A stretch of DNA of 64,000 nt, taken from contig NZ_CP022961.1 of assembly GCF_002285795.1 (NCBI RefSeq), positions 3,476,001-3,540,000 of the forward strand, written 5' to 3'. The notes beneath the pieces are model-generated. The model saw only the letters and a program-made list of their open reading frames with translations. It ran no database searches and was not told where the DNA came from. Each line of letters starts with the position of its first letter. Position 1 is the stretch's first letter. Both the position numbers and the translations under genes were made by a program. Positions 27,412-36,988 of this stretch are shown here, piece after piece. Origin of the DNA: Plantactinospora sp. KBS50. GTDB taxonomy: Bacteria; Actinomycetota; Actinomycetes; Mycobacteriales; Micromonosporaceae.

Positions 27412-30140
27412 CTATCCGGTCCGGTCCGGCTGGGGTTCCCGCTGCCCGGCGATGTCGGCCGCCAGTTCGAGGGCGGCCCGCACCGGGTCGCCGTCCCACC
27501 GGCTGGCGAACGCGTCCCGCAGCCGCCAGCCCGCCCGGCGCAACGTGCGGTGCCGTTCGAGGTGTGCGTCGGCGCCGTCCGGGTGCGGGCCGCAGGTCAG
27601 GCCGACCGCGTACCGGCCGGCGCCGACGCACAGGTCGACCCGCCACCGCCCGACCGGATACCCGTACCGGGTCGGCAGCTCCAGCCGGCGCAGCTCCCGG
27701 GCCAGGTCGGCGGCCCAGCCCGCCGGCGCGCGCCGCTCCGGCGGCACGCCCGGCGGGTGGTCGGCGTACCGCAGGTACTCCCCGAGCAGCCCGGCCGCGT
27801 CGGGCAGCGCGGTGACCACCACCATCCGTTCGCGCGCCCGGGTGATCATGACGTTGAACAGGTTCGGGTCGGTGACGAAGCGGTGCCGGGCCGGCGGATC
27901 GCCGTCGGTCAGCCCGAGCGAGGCGATCACCGTGTCCGCCTCGCTGCCCTGGAAGCCGTGCACGGTGCCGCAGCGCAGACCGAACCGCTCGATCTGCTCG
28001 GCCGGGTACGCGGCCAGCAACGCCGCCTCGATGGCGTCGGCCTGGGCGCGGAACGGGGAGAGCACGCCGATCCCGCCGCCGGCCGGCCCCCGCCCGGCGT
28101 CGCCGGCCGCGCCGGACAACCCATCGCAGGCCGCGCCGGACAGCCCGCCGGACAGCCCGCCGGACAGCCCATCGGCCGGACCGCCGGACAGCCCGTCGGT
28201 CAGCTCGCGGACCTGGGCCAGCACCGCCGTCACCTCGGCCGGGCTGACGCCGTCCACCGCCGGGTCGGGCGGCACCCGGACCACGTCGATCACGTCGGCG
28301 CGTTCGTTGCGGGGATGCCGGGTGACCAGTTCCAGCCGGTCGCCGTAGAACCGGTGGGCGGAGAAGCCGATCAACTGCGGCGCCGCCCTGTAGTGCTCGG
28401 CCAGCCAGGTCACCGGGGCGGCCCCGGCGGCGAGGTCGAGCACGCTGGTGCGGCGCACGTCGAGGCGGTCGGCCAGCCGGTCCAGACCGTGCCGGTGCAG
28501 GGTGGTCTCGATGTCCACGTCGGCGACGAAGGAGACGAACCGTAGCTGCCGGGGGTCGCCGGCCACCAGCGCGCGGCGTCCCCGGGCCAGCGCCGGTGCG
28601 GCGCGGATCTGGTCGATGTGTGCGGCCTCGTCCAGCACCACCAGGTCGAACATGCCGGGCACCGGCGGCAGCAGATCCTCCACATCGGTCGCCGTACCGA
28701 TCCACAGCGGCAGCGCCCGCACCAGCGCCGTACCGTCCAGGTCGGCCAGCAGCGCCCGGCGCCGGTTGCGCCCGGCGCGCAGGGCGGCGGCCAGCGCGGC
28801 CACGCTGCGCCGGCCCTGGGCGTTCCACCGGCGCGGCCCGGCGGCCCGGTCCCGCATCGCGGCGCCGGTCGCGGCCGTCAGCGCGGCGTCGGCCTCGGCC
28901 AGTGCGTCCCAGGACCGTTCCAGGTCGGTGCCGCCGGCCGCGGCGAGCCGGGCGGCGGCGCCGGTAGCGGCAGCGGCGTCGAGCGCGGCCCGCAGCCGCG
29001 GCACCGGTACGTCCGCGGCGGCCCCCAACCGGCGGCGCAGCCGCCCCGCCACCCGGTTGCGGCGCCAGCGGCGCCACCGGCCGCCACCGGCCTGGTCGGC
29101 CACGGCCAGCAGCGGGTACGCCGCACCGGGCGCGAACCCGGCGGCGAACGCCCCGGGCACCTCGGCGGTCAGCGCCGGCAGCAGCGGTTGCCACTCGGGC
29201 AGCGTTCCGGCCAGCCGTTCCGCCTCCAGCGCGGCGGCGATCCCGGACTGCACCGAGGCGACCCGCTGCGCCGCGCGGCGCAGCGCCGCCTCGGCGTCGC
29301 GCCCACGGGCACCCGCGGCGGCGCCGGTGTCCCGGGTCAGCTCGCCGACCACGGCGTCCCGGCGCTCCGCGTCCCCGAACAGCACCGGCGGCGGTCCCGG
29401 ATACCGGCGCAGCAGGTCGGCCAGGGCGTCCACCGCGTGCACCGACTGGGCGACCACCAGGGCCGAGCCGCCGCGGTCCACCGTGTCCAGCGCGGCGGCC
29501 ACCAGCGCGTGACTCTTGCCGCTGCCCGGCGGGCCGGAGACCGCCACGACCGGTTCGGTCCGGGTACGCCGGACCACCTCGCGCTGCGCCGCGTTGAGCG
29601 GCAGCGGCGACAGCGGCTCGGTCACGCCGGCCGGCACCCCGTCCCCGGGTCCGGCGGAGCCGTCCTGGTCCAGGTAGATCCGGGCCAGCGCGGTCGACTC
29701 CAGCCCGTCCCGGCCGGCCCAGCTCAGCAGGGTGTCCCGCAGACCGCTGGCCGTGACGTCCCGCACCACGTACAGGCCGGCGGCGCTCACCCCCGTCAGG
29801 GTGGTGTCGTCGATCGTCGCGGGCGGCCCGGGCACGACGGCCCGCACCGGCAGACCGGCGGCCGCGGCGGCGGCGCGCAGCCAGTCCTGCGCCGCCGCAC
29901 CGGCCAGCCAGTCCGCACCTGCCAACCCGGGTACGTCCTCCAGCTCGGCGGCGCGGACCCGGTCCTCGATCAGCGGGGTGAGTTCGAGGTCTCCGGCCGG
30001 CCGGATCCGGTAGCCGCCCCGGCCCCGGTCCAGCCGCACGGGTTGGCTCAGCAGCGGCAGCCGTACCCGGTGCCGGTTGCCCTCGACGGTGGTGGCGCCG
30101 ACCACGAACGCGATGCCCCGGCGCAGGATGCGTTCGTCGC
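27412..30140 (-). pseudogene. SF1 helicase with Vsr-like nuclease tail, C-terminal 909 residues; gene split by the RIT element
   Basis: The frame is open from 30138 (DERILRRGIAFVVG) to the TAG at 27412, and its first 58 residues lie 17 kb away at 47318-47489. The N-terminal part (RLPLLSQPVRLDRGRGGYRI, DLELTPLIEDRVR) resembles the DUF4011-type region before some SF1 helicases. Helicase motifs: Walker A GPPGSGKSHAL, Walker B LVVLDEAAHIDQ, motif III ALVAGDPRQLRF, then GVLSPFRAQADAI, TVHGFQGSEADTV and NVMITRARERMVVV (Upf1-like SF1). The C-terminus (WRVDLCVGAG, AVGLTCGPHPDG, HLERHRTLRRAGWRLRDAF) looks like a Vsr/REase-fold nuclease. This combination is known from candidate phage-defence proteins. 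Near 28120-28190 a Gly-Leu-Ser-Gly repeat interrupts the helicase core. An internal GTG (30105) might allow a shortened product. Confidence 0.8.
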
Positions 30141-30193
30141 GTTATGCCGACCTCGGCATAACGGCACTTATGCGGATCTCACGGTTATGTCGA
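30141..30193. repeat. Left end of the element: palindrome plus TTATGCNGA motif copies
   Basis: A perfect palindrome GTTATGCCGA-CC-TCGGCATAAC occupies 30141-30162, followed by CTTATGCGGA (30167-30176) and GTTATGTCGA (30184-30193). The last two, including their spacing, match the right end read inward. Repeated 10-bp motifs fit recombinase binding sites. The palindrome also introduces an in-frame TAA that closes the helicase frame. Confidence 0.8.
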
Positions 30194-31667
30194 TCGGCCT
30201 CTGGCCCACGCGGAGGTCGCGGCACGCACGCTCAGGAAGCGAGGCACCCCGGCGTTCACGACGCCAGGCAAGCAAAGCTGGCCGCCACCGTCGCACGGTT
30301 CAGAAATTGGCATTGCCGCCGGCTGCAGAGGCAGCGGCGAGGAATCGTTGGGCGTGGGATGGCCGCGGGTCGCGGGAGATCAATGCCCGGCGCCGCTCAT
30401 CGGGTTCGGGATCGTTGGTGCGAAGCCGCTGCCATCTCCCGCGACGAGGACGTCTGGAGCCAGGCGGCGGCGCGTCGAGCGGCCCTGGAGCTTCGCCGTT
30501 CGGTCCAAACGCCAACCAGGACCGCTCTCTGACTGGCCAAGGCGTATGAGCTGCATCACGGACCTTCCTCACGTTGCGTAGAGCTACAGGTAGTCGAACC
30601 CTGGGTGAGTTGCACGCCATCACGGCTACGTGGCCAGCCGGGACAACTTCTTCCATCGCAACCGTCACGGCAATTCGGATCAAAGATCCGTCGCGCAATA
30701 GACACAAGGCCGTGCGGGTGCCTCCGTACTTGATCAAGGCGCGCCGTCTGGACTAGCCGCCCTCGCGGCTCATCGGCACAGATCAAGACCTTCGGCAGTG
30801 TCGCGCCCCATCCCTACTACGCATCCTCGATGCGGCTGGTTCACTGAAGGGCTGGGCGGACGACCAAGGTCCCACGATCATGACCGGCAAATTGAAACAC
30901 TTGTTCGCAATCCACTACTGAAGGCCAGCCCGAGTGGGTCCAGGCAGAGGGCGCCACAGTCGAAGCCATCCCGTCGTGAGATGAGCCGCGTCGCTGCAGG
31001 TCGCGGGCAGCCCAGGTAGCTCCGCGCGCTCTTCGGGCGCCGGAAAGAAGCATCGTCGATCCAGTCCAGTACTTCGTTGATCGGCGCCCGGATTTGATCT
31101 TGGCGAGCCGGGCCACTACAGAAAGTCCTCGCAAAGTGAACCGTTTCCCGGTCGCGGCGTGGGTCATATGGCATCGAACAATGCAGCACCGGAAAGTCCT
31201 CTGCGGTTATGAGTATAGGCAATCAGGGATTGAATCACCTGCCCGACCATTGCAGCCCGTGGCGGCTTCGGCGAAATGAGGCACGGAATGGAATAGGCGT
31301 CGATCGCCGCATGCCGTGCCCCTCCGCAACGGAAGCCGATCGCGCCTGCGTCAACTCGGGGCGAACGACTGCATGGAAGGACTACGGTGAGTGAGAGGGT
31401 GTCGGTCTCGGCGCGCCGCTCGGTCCGAAGAGTCCATGAACTGTCGCATGAGCTGGGGAAACGTGAATCCAAGCTCGCCTCACTGGCGGCTCCGAACCCT
31501 AGCCAATCACCTCCACTGTCAGGCGATATAGCTCTTCGCGCTTGCTGGGTAGCAATGCGTGGCGGCGTCGCGGGGCGGCAAGGTGTCCTCGTGTCGTGCT
31601 AGCTTGGCGCCGCGGCTATGGACCGTTAACCCGCCAGATGTCTTCTATACATCTTGGTGGCGCTCTA
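30194..31667. other. Gene-poor left arm of the element
   Basis: About 1.5 kb of distinctly AT-richer DNA with short frames on both strands (longest about 145 codons) and no codon-position GC bias that I can see. None of the translations resembles a known protein. It may hold decayed genes and the promoter of the cargo operon; a TAGCTT -10-like hexamer lies near 31601, without a convincing -35. Confidence 0.5.
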
Positions 31668-32981
31668 ATGCGTCCTTCACATGCTACGGGGGATGTCTTC
31701 GTGAATCTCGGAATGGCTCCCGGCGCTATTGATGCGTCGGCGGTCTACTACGACGTCAGCAAGCTGAAAATGGTACGCGGGGAAGGGGTATATTTATTCG
31801 ACGAATTAGGCCAGTCGTACATAGACTGCGCTTCTGCAACGTTTAACCTCAGCCTCGGCTACGGTCACCCGGCGGTACTGAAGGCGATGCGCGAGCAGGC
31901 CGAGACGCTCGTCCACGTAACGTCTTCGTTCCAGACAGATGTGATCAATGCTCTGTGTGCCAGACTGGTCGAACTCGCTCCTAGCGGCATGAGCAGGGTC
32001 CATCTGAAAGTCTCTAGCGGCTCTGCCGCCAATGAGGGTGCGATCAAGATGGCGCAGCGCGCCACCGGCGCCCGGGATGTCATCACGCTCTTCCGCAGCC
32101 ATCACGGTCAGACCACGATGACGGCCAGCATGAGCGGCAACGCCTTCCGGCGCGCTCCGCTGGTCGACGTCCATCCGGGAGGCCTTCTCATCCCGGATCC
32201 GTACTGCAAGCGCTGCTTTTACGGCCAGACGCCGGAGTCCTGCGGCCTGGTCTGCGTCGACCGTATCGACCAGTTCATCGAGTTCGCCAGCCGTGGTGAC
32301 GTCGCTGCGGTCATGATCGAGCCAATTTCCGGCAACGGCGGCAACATCGTGCCTCCGCCCGGATACTTCACGGCACTGCAGGCCTTCTGCCGCGAACGAA
32401 ATATCAAACTAATCATGGACGAGGTCCAGACCGCCATCGGCCGCACCGGAAGGATGTTCGCCTCGGAGCATTTCGGCGTCGAGCCCGATGCGATCACCTT
32501 GGCAAAGGGATTGGGCGGGTCGGGCGCCCAGGTTGCCGGCATCATCACGACCGAAGAACTGGCGGGCTTGCCGTCGTCGGAACACTCCTTCACATACGGT
32601 TCGAACCTCGTCGCTGCGGCCGCGGGTCTCGCAACGTTGGAGATCGTATCACAGGAAAGTTTCCTAAAGAACGTCCGTGACACCGGTGACCACATCATGC
32701 GCCGGCTACGCGCCAGCCTGGGCACCTGCCGCAACGTGTTCGACATCCGTGGCGTCGGACTCATGATCGGCGTCGAGATCGTCGATGATTCCGGTGCACC
32801 GAGCAGCACACTGACTAATCACCTCGCGAACCAGGCAATGGAGCACGGGCTCATCCTGCGCACGTCGCGGTACGGCCGGGGCAACGTCCTCAAGATCCGC
32901 CCACCGCTGATTCTCACCATCGCCGAGGCGGATCTCATTTGCGATCGCTTCGAGGCGCTGCTCGCCACGGAGCTGTCATGA
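31668..32981 (+). CDS. Class III PLP-dependent aminotransferase (cargo gene 1)
   Basis: 437 aa from ATG 31668; GTG 31701, preceded by GGGGGA, is an equally plausible start. Fold-type I aminotransferase of the ornithine/4-aminobutyrate group: KVSSGSAANEGAIKMAQRATG, HHGQTTMTASMSG, IMDEVQTAIGRTGRMFA (Asp that contacts the PLP ring), and the PLP lysine in AITLAKGLGGSG. A four-cysteine insert (PYCKRCFYGQTPESCGLVC) occurs in a subset of class III enzymes. It opens an operon whose genes overlap by ATGA or GTGA, so it probably makes an amino group on the product precursor. Two TTA codons (31794, 31806) lie near the start. GC content rises from this gene onward. Substrate unknown. Confidence 0.85.
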   Translation: MRPSHATGDVFVNLGMAPGAIDASAVYYDVSKLKMVRGEGVYLFDELGQSYIDCASATFNLSLGYGHPAVLKAMREQAETLVHVTSSFQTDVINALCARLVELAPSGMSRVHLKVSSGSAANEGAIKMAQRATGARDVITLFRSHHGQTTMTASMSGNAFRRAPLVDVHPGGLLIPDPYCKRCFYGQTPESCGLVCVDRIDQFIEFASRGDVAAVMIEPISGNGGNIVPPPGYFTALQAFCRERNIKLIMDEVQTAIGRTGRMFASEHFGVEPDAITLAKGLGGSGAQVAGIITTEELAGLPSSEHSFTYGSNLVAAAAGLATLEIVSQESFLKNVRDTGDHIMRRLRASLGTCRNVFDIRGVGLMIGVEIVDDSGAPSSTLTNHLANQAMEHGLILRTSRYGRGNVLKIRPPLILTIAEADLICDRFEALLATELS

Positions 32982-34186
32982 CCGACACGCTTTCGACGAG
33001 CGCTCCTCGAGACGTGGTCTTCGTCGGCGGCGGCTACCGGACGGTCTCCTTCCTCGCCAGCCAGCCGTGGCTGCTGCAACACCGCGTCGACGTGCTGGAA
33101 CGATCGAACTCGTTCGGTGGCGGAGCCTTCGCCGACTACGACTGCATGAGCACCTCGGTTGCCAACCGTTTCGTCGGCAAGGTCGCGCCGGTGGTAGCCG
33201 CCGCCGTTGAGGACCCCCGCCGGCTGAGCGAACTGCAGCATCCGGATGCCGAGCCGCTGCCGCTCACGGAGGTGTCCACGGTTCTGGAGGACGTGGGTCG
33301 AGCCGTTGAAGCCAGGCTCAGCGCGACCGGCCGCGTACAGCGGCAGTGTGAGGTGACTCGGATCCGAGCGCGCGGCGATGGGGTGAGCGTCGAGACGGGG
33401 AACGGCGAGGTCATTCGATCGCGTCATGTCGTGATCGCCACCGGCCGCGAAGAACGACCGCATCCGGCCCTGGCACACGTGCGGGAACGGACGATCCTCT
33501 CCAGCGAGCTGATCAGCGTCAGGCGGACCGACGACCTTTTAGCTCAGCTGAAGAAACTGTCCGCACCGGTTGTCATCGCGGGTGGCTCGCACAGTGCGGT
33601 CGCCGCGCTGCTGCGGTTGCTGCGCCTGCGTCAGCAGTGTGGCCGGCCGGATCTCGTGCTGACCATGGTCCGCCGCAGTCCCGTGCGGTTGCACTACCGT
33701 TCGCTGGCCGAAGCGCAGGCACAGCGTGATCCGATCAGCGAGGCCCCGATCGATCCGGTCGCCGATGTTTGTCCGGCCACCGGGCAGGTCAATCGGGACT
33801 CCGGGCTGCGCGGTAGCGGCCGCGCCACGTACCGCGCGCTCGCTGCGGGTGGCATTCCCGGAGCGTCGGTCCGGTCGGTCCGCTCGCTGGAGCACGCCTC
33901 GGGCCTGCTCGACGAGGCCGGCCTAGTCGTCCAGGCGCTGGGCTACCACGGGCGAGCGCCACGCATTGAGGGGCCGCACGGGGTCGTCCGTACGCCGGAC
34001 AGCGATGACCGGCTGATCAACCTCGCGGACGGCACGGCGGTGATCGGCAGCGTCCCGGTACCCAGCCTCAGCGTGCTGCGCGTGGAGCCGACCCCCCTCG
34101 TGGTCCGCGATCATGGCCTTTACGGTCAGGGACTCTACGACGCTTTGGCCCGTCGGCTCCGCGACGAACTGGCGGTCCGCGCGTGA
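32978..34186 (+). CDS. FAD/NAD(P)-binding oxidoreductase (cargo gene 2)
   Basis: 402 aa, ATG at 32978 overlapping the aminotransferase stop. The N-terminal Rossmann motif is VVFVGGGYRTVSFLA with the acidic strand end VDVLERSNSFGGG, then SRHVVIATGREERPHP (NAD(P)H-type flavoprotein motif), and a second nucleotide-binding motif PVVIAGGSHSAVAAL. This is the two-dinucleotide-domain plan of flavoprotein monooxygenases and pyridine-nucleotide oxidoreductases, distantly like lysine/ornithine N-hydroxylases. It may oxidise an amine or carbon of the precursor. The end (DGTAVIGSVPVPSLSVLRVEPTP) is unfamiliar. One rare TTA codon at 33539. Reaction not assignable. Confidence 0.7.
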   Translation: MTDTLSTSAPRDVVFVGGGYRTVSFLASQPWLLQHRVDVLERSNSFGGGAFADYDCMSTSVANRFVGKVAPVVAAAVEDPRRLSELQHPDAEPLPLTEVSTVLEDVGRAVEARLSATGRVQRQCEVTRIRARGDGVSVETGNGEVIRSRHVVIATGREERPHPALAHVRERTILSSELISVRRTDDLLAQLKKLSAPVVIAGGSHSAVAALLRLLRLRQQCGRPDLVLTMVRRSPVRLHYRSLAEAQAQRDPISEAPIDPVADVCPATGQVNRDSGLRGSGRATYRALAAGGIPGASVRSVRSLEHASGLLDEAGLVVQALGYHGRAPRIEGPHGVVRTPDSDDRLINLADGTAVIGSVPVPSLSVLRVEPTPLVVRDHGLYGQGLYDALARRLRDELAVRA

Positions 34187-34863
34187 CCCGGCTGGCTCTC
34201 TTGGACCGGCTCAGCAGGGCTCTGGCGGATGTCCAGGCGGATCTGCGCCAGGCTCTCGTGGTCGGCGTGACCGGCGCCGACGCCAGCGGCAAGTCCCACT
34301 TCGCCGCCGATCTCGCTGACCGGCTGCAAACCGAGGCCAAATGCCAGCTGGTTCATGTGGATGACTTCCACCGGCCCCGGGCGGTGCGTTATGCGGGCGA
34401 GCTGTCCGAGGCGGAGAAGTACTTGCGGCAGAGCATCGACCTCGACCGACTCGCCGAGGAGGTCCTGACGCCGATCCGCCAGAACGGGCAGTTGCGTCGC
34501 ACAATGCGTCACCTGCACATCGAGGACGACACGTATACCGTCGAGCGGGCCTATGACATTGACCCAAGCACGATCGTCATCGTGGAAGGCGTCTTTCTTC
34601 TGCGGCCACAGGTCCGCGAGCACCTGCACCGCCTGATCTTTCTCGACGTGGACGAGGAGGCACTCGTCGCGCGCGGCAGCCGCCGCGACCGTGACCTGCA
34701 TGGCCAGGGGGTAGAGCGGAAGTTCCGGGAGAAGTTCCTGCCCGCACAACGGCAGATCTTCGCGGCATACCCGCCGGACCGCCACGCCGACGTAATCATC
34801 GATAACAGCGACTGGCAAATACCCACCGTCACGAAATGGATACTTCCTTCATGCAAGCCGTGA
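34183..34863 (+). CDS. Uridine-kinase-like P-loop protein (cargo gene 3)
   Basis: 226 aa, GTG at 34183 overlapping the previous stop (GTGA). Walker A is GVTGADASGKSHFA near residue 29-42, with the Asp pair of kinases in LVHVDDFHRPR and the lid region RGSRRDRDLHGQG. The plan matches uridine kinase/phosphoribulokinase-like small-molecule kinases; TIVIVEGVFLL is the conserved strand of that family. Nucleoside specificity is not evident. With the HAD hydrolase encoded next, a phosphorylated intermediate that is made and later dephosphorylated is plausible. It overlaps the HAD gene by 13 nt. Confidence 0.78.
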   Translation: MTRLALLDRLSRALADVQADLRQALVVGVTGADASGKSHFAADLADRLQTEAKCQLVHVDDFHRPRAVRYAGELSEAEKYLRQSIDLDRLAEEVLTPIRQNGQLRRTMRHLHIEDDTYTVERAYDIDPSTIVIVEGVFLLRPQVREHLHRLIFLDVDEEALVARGSRRDRDLHGQGVERKFREKFLPAQRQIFAAYPPDRHADVIIDNSDWQIPTVTKWILPSCKP

Positions 34864-35498
34864 TCTTCGATCTTTGGCGCACGCTCGTGCCGCTGACCAA
34901 GGACCACAAGGCCGCGGCAATGACCGCCACTGCAGCCGCTCTGGGCGAAGAAACCCCGGAATTCCGTGCGGACTGGGCTCACACTCGATCAGAGCGAGAA
35001 ACTACCGCGCTGCCGGACTACCTGGCCGGATTGCGAGCCGCTCGCGGGGCTTCCTGGTCCGCCGAACAGATCGAGCGGGCAATGGCGGCCCGGTTCGCCG
35101 CGCATTACCGAGCCTTCGCCGGGCTGCGGCCGGGCACACGGGAAACACTGCTAGCGCTACGAGACCGCGGCGTCCGGCTCGGACTCCTGTCCAACTGCAG
35201 TTCCGACGTACGGGAAATGCTGCTCCGAGCCGAGCTGGTGCCGCTGTTCGACACCGTGACGCTCTCGGCCGAGGTGGGGTTGATGAAGCCGGATACCCGC
35301 ATCTTCCGGCACGCGATGGAAGCGCTCGGCGTCACCGAGGGCTACTACGTAGGCGACGGAGACGACGGAGAGCTCGCGGGCGCCCGCCACGCCGGTCTCA
35401 TCGACGTCCTTTTCGATCTTGGCGAGGGTCGCTCCGGCACGCACAGCGTCACGCAGGTGGACGACGTCCTCGGTCTCGTTTCGGGGGTTCGGCAGTGA
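34851..35498 (+). CDS. HAD-superfamily hydrolase (cargo gene 4)
   Basis: 215 aa from ATG 34851 (an ATG at 34836 is possible). HAD motif I is AVIFDLWRTLVP: the nucleophile Asp is present but the second Asp of DxD is Trp, seen in a subgroup of HAD proteins. Motif II is GLLSNCSS, motif III lysine is in VGLMKPDTRIF, and motif IV is YYVGDGDDGELAGARHAG. A phosphatase acting on a small phosphorylated metabolite is most likely, although dehalogenase-type chemistry is possible because of the Trp. It lies between the kinase-like and MetRS-like genes with overlaps on both sides. Confidence 0.8.
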   Translation: MQAVIFDLWRTLVPLTKDHKAAAMTATAAALGEETPEFRADWAHTRSERETTALPDYLAGLRAARGASWSAEQIERAMAARFAAHYRAFAGLRPGTRETLLALRDRGVRLGLLSNCSSDVREMLLRAELVPLFDTVTLSAEVGLMKPDTRIFRHAMEALGVTEGYYVGDGDDGELAGARHAGLIDVLFDLGEGRSGTHSVTQVDDVLGLVSGVRQ

Positions 35499-36988
35499 AA
35501 TACACCATCCTTCCTATGCAGCCCACCCCGAACGGCCGGATGCACATCGGACACGGTGGCGGCACCTACCTGCGTGCCGACGTGCTCGCTCGTTCGCTGC
35601 GCGCTGAGGGTCACGACGTCAGGGTCGCCTGTGGTTCGGACGCCTACGAGAACTGGATCCTTGCCGCGTCAGCGCAGGACGGGCGCACGCCCGCCGATAC
35701 ATGTGCGGTCTATCACAGCGGGATCCTGAGCGACCTCACCGCGCTCGACATCAACTTCGACGTGTGGATCGACCCGCTCAACGAGCCGCACCGCCAGGCA
35801 TACCTGGACATCCACACGGAGCTGTTCCGCGAGGTGTCGGCGAGCGGCGGCGCCGCTCTGGAGACCGAGCTCGTCCCGTACGCGGAAGCCGACGATTCCC
35901 CGCTGCTGGGTACGTTCATCGCGGGTGACTGCCCCAACTGCGGCGCGCCGGCCGGGGGGAGCAGCTGCACCGGCTGCAGCGAGCACTTCCAACCGAGCCA
36001 ACTGCTCAACCCGCATGCCCGGCTCAGCGACACGGCGATCGTCTGGCGCGAGGAGAAGAACTGGTTCCTGCGTCCCCGCAGCGCGGCGAACCTACTTGCT
36101 GAGCTCGAGTCGACGGGCCTCGCCGCCGAGCATGTCGCGGTGGCGGCGCGCTACCTGGAACGCTCCGGTGGACGCATTCGGCTATCCGGTCCCGGCACCT
36201 GGGGCGTGACCAGCCCGCTGCTGCCGGACGGCTGGGTGCTGTCGAACAGCTATTTCCTCTACTGTCTGTACGCCTCGCGCCAGGTAGCCGACGAGGCCGC
36301 CCCCGAGCCGTTCGCGGCGGGCAGCGGCGTAGTCACGGTCGGCATCTTCGGCACGGACAACAGTGCGCCCGGTCTCATCGTGCCAGGCCTGTACGCCCAA
36401 GCCACCGAGGGACGTCTACGCGCGTTCAACCACACCGTGGTCAACGGCATGCTGGACCTGGACGGCCAGAAGTGCTCCACCAGCAAGCGCTACGGGATCT
36501 GGCTCAAGGACGTGCTCGGCAGCGGCATGGTCTCCTCAGATGAGCTGCGCTTCGCGTTGAGCGGAGTTGACCTGGATCGCGGTCGAGCGAACCTCAATCT
36601 GCCGGATCTGGTCGCGACGATCAACGGCTTCCGCGGGGCGGTCCGTGACCGGGTCGTCCCCGCTCTGACACAAGCCCCGGCTCTTGCCGGCGTCGACCAG
36701 GACGTTCTGGCCACGCAGCGACGAAGCCTTCAGCCGGCGTCGCTGAATCTCCCCAGCGCCCGCGCGGTTCTCGACGACTACTTGTTTGGCCCGGCACCCG
36801 ACCCGGCACGCTGGCTGGCGAGCCTCGCGGCGCTGGCGGCTCCCCTAACCCCCCGGCTCAGTGCGGCAATCACCGCTGCGGCGGCCGGCACCGCTGGAAA
36901 CGACGTGCTCAACGACGTCCTGGGCGTCGGCGATCTCACCGCTGACCGGCTCGAGTCGGTCGTGCGCAGGGGCGGTTCATCCTCGTGA
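35495..36988 (+). CDS. Methionyl-tRNA-synthetase-like class I ligase (cargo gene 5)
   Basis: 497 aa, GTG at 35495 overlapping the HAD stop. The HIGH motif is intact (GRMHIGHGGGTYLRADVLAR), followed by VACGSDAYENWI where MetRS has GTDEHG. A zinc-knuckle insert (CPNCGAPAG, CTGC) matches MetRS. The KMSKS loop is altered to QKCSTSKRYGIW. The methionine-pocket region around WGVTSPLLPDGWVLSNSYFLY lacks the usual WFDA. The C-terminal helical region is short and diverged. It can probably form an aminoacyl adenylate, but whether it charges tRNA is doubtful. Options: an insensitive aaRS for self-protection, or an aaRS-derived biosynthetic ligase such as MshC or the MetRS-like domain of hydrazine synthetases. 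No cupin domain is attached. Confidence 0.8.
   Translation: MKYTILPMQPTPNGRMHIGHGGGTYLRADVLARSLRAEGHDVRVACGSDAYENWILAASAQDGRTPADTCAVYHSGILSDLTALDINFDVWIDPLNEPHRQAYLDIHTELFREVSASGGAALETELVPYAEADDSPLLGTFIAGDCPNCGAPAGGSSCTGCSEHFQPSQLLNPHARLSDTAIVWREEKNWFLRPRSAANLLAELESTGLAAEHVAVAARYLERSGGRIRLSGPGTWGVTSPLLPDGWVLSNSYFLYCLYASRQVADEAAPEPFAAGSGVVTVGIFGTDNSAPGLIVPGLYAQATEGRLRAFNHTVVNGMLDLDGQKCSTSKRYGIWLKDVLGSGMVSSDELRFALSGVDLDRGRANLNLPDLVATINGFRGAVRDRVVPALTQAPALAGVDQDVLATQRRSLQPASLNLPSARAVLDDYLFGPAPDPARWLASLAALAAPLTPRLSAAITAAAAGTAGNDVLNDVLGVGDLTADRLESVVRRGGSSS

Noticed and set aside
30141-30162. Left-end palindrome considered as a terminator for the helicase fragment
   Set aside because: It is at the 5' side of the fragment, and its half-sites recur singly at the right end, which fits recombinase binding better.
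30585-30625. tRNA-like T-arm (GGTTCGACT on the minus strand) in the element's left arm, considered as a tRNA gene or attachment site
   Set aside because: No acceptor stem, anticodon arm or D-arm can be folded around it; one stem pair is mismatched. The element ends lie elsewhere.
30878-31222. 114-codon frame (MPILITAEDFPVLHC...) on the minus strand in the left arm
   Set aside because: No recognisable domain, competing frames of similar length, and no ribosome site; could be remnant only.
35495-36988. Assignment as an ordinary housekeeping MetRS
   Set aside because: Altered KMSKS, lost methionine-pocket motif and shortened C-terminus; operon with biosynthetic genes.
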